Shown piece after piece: positions 22,664 through 29,932 of a stretch of 64,000 nucleotides of DNA (the first letter of the stretch is position 1; each line of letters starts with the position of its first letter). The notes under the pieces were generated by a model, which was not told where the DNA came from, searched no databases, and saw nothing but the letters and a program-made list of their open reading frames with translations. A program made the position numbers and the translations under genes. The DNA is taken from positions 39,050 to 103,049 of the forward strand of contig JBJXFB010000080.1 of assembly GCA_046155895.1 (NCBI GenBank), given 5' to 3'. Source of the stretch: DASYPQ01 sp046155895 (GTDB lineage Bacteria > Planctomycetota > UBA1135 > GCA-002686595).

Positions 22664-24130
22664 CTAGCCGTTCCCCGGCGAGGCCCCGGCTGTTCCCGGG
22701 GACGACTCTTCGCCGAAGCCGCCGCCCAGCGCCGCATAGAGGGCGACAAGGTCGGCGAGCAGATCCGCGTCGCTCGTGGCCACCTGGTCGTCGAGCTCGG
22801 CTCCCACGCGCTCCGAGTCGAGCACGACCTGGAAATCGGCGAGGCCCTCGCGGTACTGCGTGCGCGCCAGCCCGACCGCGCGGCGCGCCTGGGCGGCGCC
22901 GGCCTCGACCGAGCGGCGACGTTCGTGCCCGCGGACGTAGGAGGTCAAGCTGTTCTCCGCCTCCTCGAGCGCCCTGAGCACGGTGTGCTCCCATGCGATC
23001 ATGGCCTCCTCGGCGCGCGCGTCCTGCGCCTCGACGCGAGCGCGCAGGCGACCGCCGTCGAACAGGCTCCAGCGCAGCGAGGGCCCCAGTCCCCACGCGC
23101 CGCTGTCGCTCTCGAACAAGTCGCCGACGCGGGTGGTGGCGAGGCCCAGGTCGCCAGCCAGCGTGAGCCGCGGGTACAGGTCAGCCTGCGCGACGCCGAT
23201 GCGGGCGACCTCGGCGGCGAGCGCGCGCTCGGCCCGTCGGACGTCCGGCCGCCGCCGCAGCAGGTCGGCGGGAACGCCGACGGCTACCCGCTCGGGCGCC
23301 CGCGGCAGTGCCCTCAGCTCCTGGAGCGCCTGTCCTAGGTAGCCCGGAGCGCGGCCCACCAGGACCGCCAGGCGGTTCTCGGCGCGGCGCGTGCCGATCT
23401 CGAGCGCAGGGACGCGAGCGCGGGTCGCCTCGACGTTCGTCGCAGCCTGGGCCACGTCTCGCTCGTCGACGAGTCCAGCTTCGTAGCGCGAGCGCACCAG
23501 GGCCAACGAATCCTCCTGCAGCGCGAGGTGGGTGCGGGCGATCGCGAGACGGTTCTGGAATGCGCGCAGGTCCACGTACGCGGTCGCCGTCTCGGCTGCG
23601 ACCAGCACCGCCACGGCCCGCGCGTCCTCGAGGGTGGCGTCGAGGTCGGCCTCGACGGCCTCGATCGAGCGCCGCACGCGGCCCCAGAGATCCACCTCCC
23701 ACGACGCGGCCAAACCGAACCTGTGGGTGGTCGCCTCGGGCGCGAACGCGCCGAACGGAGTGCTGTCGCTCTCGTCGCGGCGCACGACGGAGGCTTCGAG
23801 GTCGAGCGCGGGCCGCAGCTCGCCTTCCACGATGCCCGCGACCGCGCGTGCGCGGCGCACGCGGGCCAGGGCCTCGCGCAGATCCGGCCCGCGCGTCAGT
23901 GCCTGCTCGATCAGGTCGTCGAGCAGCGGTTCGTCGAGCTGCCGCCACCAGCGCGCAAGCGCGGGCGCGTCCGGTGCCAGCCACTGACTCTCCAGCCCGC
24001 TCCACGTGTCGGGCACGTCGATGACGGGCGGTTCGTAGTCGCGACCGAGGGTCGTGCAGCTCGCGAGCAGGATGGGAACGATCGCGCTGAAGATGCGTCC
24101 CCGGAGCGCGTTCAGGTTGATGTAGGTCAT
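22664..24130 (-). CDS. Outer-membrane efflux lipoprotein, NodT/TolC family
   Basis: This is the outer-membrane channel of a tripartite RND efflux pump. The 488-residue protein has a lipoprotein signal ending ILLASC (Cys25), the NodT-family N-terminal phrase DYEPPVIDVPDTW, and two OEP repeats of long amphipathic helices (for example RVRRARAVAGIVEGELRPAL and EAEDNSL-type EEAENSLTSYVRG). LRRRPDVRRAERALAAEVARIGVAQADLYP (positions about 287-317) is the diagnostic NodT stretch. It is the third gene of the operon, two bases after the RND permease. Confidence 0.93.
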   Translation of the reverse strand: MTYINLNALRGRIFSAIVPILLASCTTLGRDYEPPVIDVPDTWSGLESQWLAPDAPALARWWRQLDEPLLDDLIEQALTRGPDLREALARVRRARAVAGIVEGELRPALDLEASVVRRDESDSTPFGAFAPEATTHRFGLAASWEVDLWGRVRRSIEAVEADLDATLEDARAVAVLVAAETATAYVDLRAFQNRLAIARTHLALQEDSLALVRSRYEAGLVDERDVAQAATNVEATRARVPALEIGTRRAENRLAVLVGRAPGYLGQALQELRALPRAPERVAVGVPADLLRRRPDVRRAERALAAEVARIGVAQADLYPRLTLAGDLGLATTRVGDLFESDSGAWGLGPSLRWSLFDGGRLRARVEAQDARAEEAMIAWEHTVLRALEEAENSLTSYVRGHERRRSVEAGAAQARRAVGLARTQYREGLADFQVVLDSERVGAELDDQVATSDADLLADLVALYAALGGGFGEESSPGTAGASPGNG

Positions 24131-24132
24131 GA

Positions 24133-27100
24133 CTACGCCACAGCCGGCGCGGCCGGAACGGGAGCCGCGGCAGCGGGCTCCGTGGAGGTCGAGGTCGCGC
24201 CGCGTTCGGCCGCGATCAGGGAGTAGAAGACGGGAACGACGAAGAGGGTGAAGAGGGTCCCGAGGGTCACGCCGGTCACGAGCACCGTGCCTATGCTGTT
24301 GCGCGCCTCTGCCCCGGGTCCGGTGACGAACACGAGCGGCAGGTGGCCGAACACCGTCGCCGCGGTCGTCATCAGGACCGGGCGCAGGCGCGTCGAGGCG
24401 GCCTCGCGCAGGGCGGCGAGCTTCGCGAGCCCCTCCTCCTGCAGCTTGTTGGCGAACTCGACGATCAGGATGCCGTTCTTCGCGACCAGCCCCACGAGGG
24501 TGATGAGACCCACCTGCGAATAGATGTTGATCGTCGTGAGCTCGAGGTAGGCGAAGACCAACGCGCCCGAGATTGCGAGGGGCACGGAGCCGAGCAGCAC
24601 GATCAGCGGGTCTCGGAAGCTGTGGAACTGCGCCGCCAGCACCAGGTAGATCATGGCGATGGCGAAGGCCAAGGAGACCGTCAACGCCGCGCCCTCGCGG
24701 CGGATCTGACGCGACTCGCCGGCGTGGTCGATCGACATGCCGGTCGGAAAGGCCGCACGGGCGGCCTCCTCGAGCACGCTCAGGGCCTCTTCCTTGGTGA
24801 CGCCCGGCAGGACGCCGCCGAAGATGCGCACGGCGTTGCGCTGCTGGAAGCGGTTGAGGGAGCGCGGGCCCGTGCTCGACTCGACCCGTGTGAACGTCGA
24901 GACTGGGACCAGGCGGCCGTCGGGGGTCTTGATCTTCAGGTCGAGCAGGGGCCCTAGGTCACCGCGCCGCTCCGTCGCGAGCTGCGGGATGACCTTGTAG
25001 CTGCGGTCGTGGTAGTTGAAGCGGTTGACGTAGCCGCCGCCGAGGAGCGTGCCGAGCTCGCCGCCGACCGACGCCAAGTCGATGCCGAGGTCGGCGACGC
25101 GATCGCGGTCGACGACGACGCGCGACTCCGGGCGGTCGATCTTGAGGTCGGTGTCGACGTACAGGAACTTGCCGCTCGCCCAGCCCGCTCCGACGACGGC
25201 GCCGACCGTCTCGAGGAACTCCTCGGGCGGCGCCTCGCTCTGCAGGACCAACTCCACGTCGTACTGGCCCGGCGTTGGGAGAGGGGGATCGAGGCGCGGG
25301 AACACCCGCAGGCCGGGGACCTTCGAGACCGCGGCGAACAGCTCGCCGTACAGCTCTTGCGTCGAGCGCTTGCGCGAGCGCCAGTCCTCGGTGGCCATGC
25401 CGCCGAAGCCCCCCCACGCGCCGACCAGGGACCACATGAAGCGCGCCTCCGGTAGCGCGGTGACGGCCTCGACGACTCGAAGGGACTCGCGGTCGACGGC
25501 CTCGAGGGTCGCGTCAGGCGCGGCCTCGAAGAACAGGCTCACGTGACTCTGGTCCTCCACCGGGGCGAGCTCGCGCCGCGCGCCGCCGTACAGCGGCCAG
25601 GCTGCAGCGGTCACCAGCGTGGCCGCGACGACAAGCCCCCATCGCATGCCGAGGGCCTTGTCGAGCAGCCGCTCATAGCCGGAGCGCACCGACTCGAAGC
25701 CGCGGTTGACGAAACGGGTCAGGCGGCCTTGCCGTCCGCTGGGGTGCACGAATCGCGAGCTCATCAGCGGGGAGAGGGTCAGGGCGACGATGCCCGAGAC
25801 CACGACCGCGGCTGCCAGCGTGATGGCGAACTCGAGGAACAGCGAACCCGTCAGCCCGCCTTGGAAAGCGAGTGGCGTGTACACGGCAGCCAGCGTGATC
25901 GTCATCGCGACGATCGGCCCGAACAGCTCGCGCCCGGCGACGAGTGCGGCATCGCGGCGGCTCTTGCCCAGGCGGACGTGACGCTCCACGTTTTCGACGA
26001 CGACGATCGCGTCGTCGACGACGAGCCCGACCGCGAGCACGATGGCGAGGATCGTCAGCAGGTTGAGGCTGAACCCGAGGGCGACCATCACGATCGTCGC
26101 GCCGATCAGCGACACGGGCATCGCGACGAGGGGCACGAGGGCCGTGCGCAGCGAGCCGAGGAACAGGTACACGACCAGGCCGACGATCAGGATCGTCTCG
26201 ACCAGGGTCTTCGTGATCTCGGACAGCGCGTCGCTCATGAAGAGGGTGCCGTCCCAGACCAGGCGCATCTCGACGTCCGCGGGCAGCGTCGGCCGGATCC
26301 GGTCGAGCTCCGCGCGCAGTCGACTGGCAACGTCCAGTTCGTTCGTGCCGATGACCGTCCAGACACCGAGGTAGACGCTCTGCTCGTCGTTGTACTTCGC
26401 GACCAGGTCCGCGTCCTCGGCGCCGAGCTCCACGCGCGCGACGTCGCGCAGGCGCACAATCGCTCCGTCGCCGTGGGCTACGATCAAGTCCTCGAACTCC
26501 GCGGTCGTGCGCAAGTCGGTGTCCGCGAGCAGGTCGACCTGCACGGCGTTGCCTTTGATCTGTCCGACCGCGGCCAGGTAGTTGTTGCGCCACAGCGCCT
26601 CGTGAACGTCGCCCGGGGACAGGTTGTAGGCCGCGAGCGCGTCGGGATCGATCCAGACGCGCATCGCGATCTGCCGGCCGCCCTCGTGGCTCGTGACGCG
26701 CTGGACGCCTTCGAGCGTCGAGAGCTGCGGTTTGACCGTGCGCACGAGCAGGTCGGTCAGGATCGACGTGCTGCGCTCCTGCGACGTGAAGCTGACGTAG
26801 AACGTGGCGTAGGGGCGGTCGGCGCGCTGGATCTCGATACGCGGCGGCTCGGCCTCGCTCGGCAGCTCGGAAAGCACTCCTTGCAGCCGCGCGCTGACCT
26901 CCGCGAGAGCGGCCGTCGAGCTGTGGTCGAGTTTCAGGCGCACGTTCACGGTGCTGAGACCGGCGCGGCTCGAGGACTCGACGTGGTCGACGCCGCTGAT
27001 CGCGGAGACGGCGTTCTCGATGGGTGTGGTCAGGAAACCCGCAACCGTCTCTGCGCTGGCGCCCGTGTAGACGGTCGTGATCACGATCGAGGAACTCTCG

Positions 27101-27222
27101 ATCTGCGGGAATTGCTGCACCGGGAGCGCGGAGACCGCGCGCCATCCGACCAGGAGCAGGACCAGGTTGACGACCACCGCGAGGACGGGGTGGCGTACGA
27201 AGACGTCGGTCAAGGATCGCAT
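24133..27222 (-). CDS. RND efflux permease, HAE1 family
   Basis: The 1029-residue inner-membrane transporter pumps hydrophobic compounds out of the periplasm using the proton gradient. It has the twelve-helix RND plan with two large periplasmic loops. The proton-relay acidic pair lies in GLVVDDAIVVVENVERH (helix 4) and the conserved Lys in GLVAKNGILIVEFANKLQEEG-type helix 10. It starts MRSLTDVFVRHPVLAVVVN, typical of MexF/AcrB relatives. Its position between adaptor and outer-membrane genes fits. The substrate is not readable from sequence. Confidence 0.95.
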   Translation of the reverse strand: MRSLTDVFVRHPVLAVVVNLVLLLVGWRAVSALPVQQFPQIESSSIVITTVYTGASAETVAGFLTTPIENAVSAISGVDHVESSSRAGLSTVNVRLKLDHSSTAALAEVSARLQGVLSELPSEAEPPRIEIQRADRPYATFYVSFTSQERSTSILTDLLVRTVKPQLSTLEGVQRVTSHEGGRQIAMRVWIDPDALAAYNLSPGDVHEALWRNNYLAAVGQIKGNAVQVDLLADTDLRTTAEFEDLIVAHGDGAIVRLRDVARVELGAEDADLVAKYNDEQSVYLGVWTVIGTNELDVASRLRAELDRIRPTLPADVEMRLVWDGTLFMSDALSEITKTLVETILIVGLVVYLFLGSLRTALVPLVAMPVSLIGATIVMVALGFSLNLLTILAIVLAVGLVVDDAIVVVENVERHVRLGKSRRDAALVAGRELFGPIVAMTITLAAVYTPLAFQGGLTGSLFLEFAITLAAAVVVSGIVALTLSPLMSSRFVHPSGRQGRLTRFVNRGFESVRSGYERLLDKALGMRWGLVVAATLVTAAAWPLYGGARRELAPVEDQSHVSLFFEAAPDATLEAVDRESLRVVEAVTALPEARFMWSLVGAWGGFGGMATEDWRSRKRSTQELYGELFAAVSKVPGLRVFPRLDPPLPTPGQYDVELVLQSEAPPEEFLETVGAVVGAGWASGKFLYVDTDLKIDRPESRVVVDRDRVADLGIDLASVGGELGTLLGGGYVNRFNYHDRSYKVIPQLATERRGDLGPLLDLKIKTPDGRLVPVSTFTRVESSTGPRSLNRFQQRNAVRIFGGVLPGVTKEEALSVLEEAARAAFPTGMSIDHAGESRQIRREGAALTVSLAFAIAMIYLVLAAQFHSFRDPLIVLLGSVPLAISGALVFAYLELTTINIYSQVGLITLVGLVAKNGILIVEFANKLQEEGLAKLAALREAASTRLRPVLMTTAATVFGHLPLVFVTGPGAEARNSIGTVLVTGVTLGTLFTLFVVPVFYSLIAAERGATSTSTEPAAAAPVPAAPAVA

Positions 27223-27233
27223 GGTGGGATTCC

Positions 27234-28487
27234 TCAGCGGGCGGCTTGGGCCGCGTGATCGTGTCGATCCGTCAGCGCGACGCGCGCGCCGTCGAAGAGC
27301 TTGAACGAGCCTGCGGCGGCGACGCGTTCGCCGGCGGCAAGGCCCTGTGCAATGACGACCTCGTCGCCAAGGAGGGGACCGCTGACGACGTCGCGGCGCG
27401 CGGCGCGCAGCACGTCCGCCGCGTCGGGCGCGACGACGAACACGTATTCGCCCGCCGGGCCGCGGCGCAGCGCACTGTTCGGAAGCACGACGGCCGTCAT
27501 CGGTGCGCTGAGCGGCACGCGCAGCACGACGGAGGAGCCCGGCACGAGCCGGTGTTGCGGGTCCTCGACCCGCGCCCGGACCCCGATGCTGCGGGTCGCG
27601 GAATCCACGCGTGCGTCGAGCGCTAGGACCTCGGCCGTCAGGCGCTGCTCCCCTTCGGTGAGCAGCGCCGCCAGGCGTGAACCGACGGGCAGTTTCTCGG
27701 CCTGGTGCTGGGGCAAGGCGAAGTCGACGTGCACCGCATCGTCGACGCCCTGCAACGTCGTCAGCAGCGTGCCGCTCTCGAGGAACTGGCCGGGGTGGAC
27801 GTCGGCCAGGCCGACCCGCGCCCGGAAAGGCGCGCGGATCGTCTTGCGCTCGATCAAGGACTCGTGGCGCTCGACCCGGGCGAGTGCGATCTCGAGCTGC
27901 GAGCGCGCTCGATCGAGGTCCGCGGCGGCTGCGCCGTTGCCCTCGTGCGCGCGCTGCACACGACCGAGCAGAGTCTGGGCCAGGCTGGCGTCGGCACGCA
28001 GGGAACGCAGCTCGGCCTGCTCGACGTCGACGTCGAGGGCGACCAGGAGGGCGCCCTCCTCGACGACATCACCCGCCTGCAGATGCACCTCGCGGACGGT
28101 GCCGGGCAATTCGTTGCGCAGGCTGACGGAGCGCAGGGCGCGCACCGTGCCGATCGCGGTCGTGGTCGGCACCTGTTCGCGCGTCCCCGAGATCGCAGTC
28201 TCGATCACCTGTTCGAGCTCGGGCTTCGCGGCGAGCGTGCGGTCGGCCGCCGCGGTCGCGGCTTGCTTCCAGGCGCTGAGACCGAAGCCGCTCGCGAGGA
28301 CGGCCGCGACGAGGCAGAGCGACGCGATCGTTCCCTTTCTGCCAGGCCGCGCTGCGGGGGGCGGGGGTGCGCCCGGCAACCTGGGCGAGGCTCCGGGAAG
28401 ACCCTCGCGCACGATCGGCGCCGGCGAGTCGTCCCGCGTGAAGTCGGTGACCGTGGGATGGGAACCGTTGGTTAGGTGCGGATGCAT
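27234..28487 (-). CDS. RND efflux periplasmic adaptor (membrane fusion protein)
   Basis: This 417-residue protein links the RND permease to the outer-membrane channel. A Pro-rich N-terminus is followed by a membrane anchor (TIASLCLVAAVLASGFGLSAW), the lipoyl half-motifs GTVREVHLQAGDVVEEGALLVALD and RAPFRARVGLADVHPGQFLESG, a helical hairpin between them, and beta-barrel segments with VVLRVPLSAPMTAVVLPNSAL. It is first in the operon; the permease starts 11 bases after its stop. No local regulator gene is adjacent except the MarR-DoxX pair about 1 kb upstream. Confidence 0.93.
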   Translation of the reverse strand: MHPHLTNGSHPTVTDFTRDDSPAPIVREGLPGASPRLPGAPPPPAARPGRKGTIASLCLVAAVLASGFGLSAWKQAATAAADRTLAAKPELEQVIETAISGTREQVPTTTAIGTVRALRSVSLRNELPGTVREVHLQAGDVVEEGALLVALDVDVEQAELRSLRADASLAQTLLGRVQRAHEGNGAAAADLDRARSQLEIALARVERHESLIERKTIRAPFRARVGLADVHPGQFLESGTLLTTLQGVDDAVHVDFALPQHQAEKLPVGSRLAALLTEGEQRLTAEVLALDARVDSATRSIGVRARVEDPQHRLVPGSSVVLRVPLSAPMTAVVLPNSALRRGPAGEYVFVVAPDAADVLRAARRDVVSGPLLGDEVVIAQGLAAGERVAAAGSFKLFDGARVALTDRHDHAAQAAR

Positions 28488-28652
28488 GTTTCGAATCTTC
28501 GGAGAAGGAGTGGATCGGTTCGTGGACTTGCTCGGTGCCCCCGGAGTTGGGAGAGCAGACGTAGGCGGCGCCGGGCCCTTACACCGATTCGGGCGCCCTT
28601 CACGTCGGGCGCGCGGTTCCGTGTGGAGTGCCCGGTCGAGGGTCGCGTCGGA

Positions 28653-29093
28653 TCACGACTGCCGGTGTTGGGACAGGCGACGGTCGAGGGACAGGCGTCC
28701 ACCGCCCATGACGACGAGGACCGCGGCGAGTGTCGCGAGCAGGATGTGGAACTCGAAGCCCTCCCCCGCCTGTGCGCCGGACCAGTTCATGAAGAACCCG
28801 TGGGCGAGGTGCTCGTTCCAGACCGCGCCGGCCATGATCGCCACGAAAGCGCCCGCGATCGGGCGCGTCGCCAGCCCGGCGATCAGGAGCAGCGGCCCGA
28901 AGAATTCGAGAAGGATGATCGCGACCCCGGCGAACGCCGGAAGCCCGATGCTCCCGGTGAAGTACCCGAGCGTCCCCTCGAATCCGTAGCCGCCGAACCA
29001 GCCGAGGAGTTTCTGGGCGCCGTGAGCGAACATGACGACGCTGAGCCCAGCGCGCGCGATCAGAGGAGCGACGTTGTCCGAGGTCGCGAGCAT
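28653..29093 (-). CDS. DoxX family membrane protein
   Basis: DoxX proteins are small four-helix membrane proteins linked to redox and thiol stress. The core LIARAGLSVVMFAHGAQKLLGWFGGYGF and the later FLEFFGPLLLIAGL-type (ILLEFFGPLLLIAGLATRP) match the family. I prefer the ATG at 29093 (146 residues) over the upstream in-frame ATG at 29180, because the extra 29 residues are encoded by a low-complexity repeat and by a 12-bp palindrome that looks regulatory. No clear ribosome site precedes 29093. The gene follows marR on the same strand. Confidence 0.82.
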   Translation of the reverse strand: MLATSDNVAPLIARAGLSVVMFAHGAQKLLGWFGGYGFEGTLGYFTGSIGLPAFAGVAIILLEFFGPLLLIAGLATRPIAGAFVAIMAGAVWNEHLAHGFFMNWSGAQAGEGFEFHILLATLAAVLVVMGGGRLSLDRRLSQHRQS

Positions 29094-29126
29094 CGCGTGG
29101 AGACGAGATGCACGCCCAGGCAACTG

Positions 29127-29138
29127 TTGACTAGTCAA
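29127..29138. promoter_or_regulatory. Palindromic operator-like site upstream of doxX
   Basis: TTGACTAGTCAA is a perfect 12-bp palindrome 34 bases before the preferred doxX start. A related TTGA-N4-TCAA site (29709-29720) lies at the marR promoter. The pair is what a MarR-family dimer would be expected to recognise. Confidence 0.55.
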
Positions 29139-29144
29139 TGAAAT

Positions 29145-29174
29145 GGTGGAAGAAGTGGAAGTGGAAGTGGAAGA
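29145..29174. repeat. Short GTGGAA tandem repeat
   Basis: Imperfect hexanucleotide units (GTGGAA and variants) repeat about five times between marR and doxX. The low GC and simple pattern contrast with the flanks and suggest non-coding spacer. Confidence 0.6.
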
Positions 29175-29199
29175 GTTCATGGGACGGTTTCTCTCTGGG

Positions 29200-29682
29200 T
29201 CAGGGTTGGTGGATCCGAACCTTGTTCAGTAGGCGGATCCAGGTCGCCACCTCACCGGGGGTGAGGCAGTCGAGACACATGTCGTCGAGGCCATCCATGG
29301 CCTCGTCGAGTTCCTCGAGTTCCCGCAGGCCCGCTTTCGTGATCTTGCAGACCACTTGGCGGCGGTCCTCGGGACTGCGGTCGCGCTCCACCAGCCCTTT
29401 CGAGGCAAGGCGGTCGATCAGTCGCGTGATGCCTGGTGCGCGCTCCACCAAGCGATCGGGAATCGCGAGCGTCGGGAGACCGGCAACACCAGCGCCGCGC
29501 AGGATCCGCAGCACGTTGTACTGCTGCAGCGTGAGGTCGCCGCGTGCGCCCAGGATGTCCGCGAAGCGGCGCCGCACGGCGTCCGTCGTGAGCAGCAAGG
29601 CCAGGATGGCCTCTTGCCTGCGCGAACGAAACGGCTTGGTCTGGTGGAGGGCTTCGCTCACGGTTCGGGGCTTGGGCCGCAT
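29200..29682 (-). CDS. MarR family transcriptional regulator
   Basis: The 160-residue protein has the MarR winged-helix plan: DLTLQQYNVLRILRGAG, recognition-helix region LVERAPGITRLIDRLASKGL and the wing VERDRSPEDRRQVVCKIT. It starts at ATG 29682; the long upstream extension is Arg/Pro-rich shadow. A promoter with TTGACA at 29720-29715 and CAGAAT at 29697-29692 (17-base spacer) lies so close that the message would begin within a few bases of the ATG, and no ribosome site is visible, so the mRNA may be leaderless. The operator-like palindrome overlapping the -35 suggests autoregulation. Confidence 0.88.
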   Translation of the reverse strand: MRPKPRTVSEALHQTKPFRSRRQEAILALLLTTDAVRRRFADILGARGDLTLQQYNVLRILRGAGVAGLPTLAIPDRLVERAPGITRLIDRLASKGLVERDRSPEDRRQVVCKITKAGLRELEELDEAMDGLDDMCLDCLTPGEVATWIRLLNKVRIHQP

Positions 29683-29691
29683 GCTGGCTGC

Positions 29692-29720
29692 ATTCTGGTG
29701 GGGAATAGTTGATGTGTCAA
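29692..29720 (-). promoter_or_regulatory. marR promoter with overlapping operator-like repeat
   Basis: On the minus strand TTGACA (29720-29715) and CAGAAT (29697-29692) are spaced by 17 bases. The imperfect palindrome TTGATGTGTCAA (29709-29720) covers the -35 hexamer, the geometry of repression by the encoded MarR protein. Confidence 0.5.
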
Positions 29721-29796
29721 GTATTGACTTGGAGATCATCATGCGGGCGCGCCTCCCCGCGTTTCGCCTCGGCCTGGGCCCAGGCGCAGGGACGTG

Positions 29797-29920
29797 ACCT
29801 GCTCCGCCCCGCCAGAGCGGGCGTGGCAGGTCGGCTCCCCGGGCGCCAACCCCGGCGCTTGGGAGCACCACGCTCCGACGGCCGGGCTGCAGCTGGGAGC
29901 ACCACGCCCCGACGGCCGGG
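29797..29920. repeat. Hairpin and 27-bp direct repeat downstream of the P-type ATPase
   Basis: Positions 29860-29886 and 29894-29920 carry near-identical 27-bp units that differ at one base and share the core GGGAGCACCACG; 34 bases separate their starts. A strong imperfect hairpin (arms starting GACCTGC and ending GCAGGTC) spans 29797-29833. Lying just after the ATPase stop on the minus strand, the hairpin may terminate that gene, but no T-run follows. Confidence 0.5.
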
Positions 29921-29932
29921 CACCAGCGCGGC

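Noticed and set aside
29094..29180. N-terminal extension of DoxX (MNSSTSTSTSS...)
   Set aside because: It is encoded by a hexanucleotide repeat and the TTGACTAGTCAA palindrome; the family core begins after 29093.
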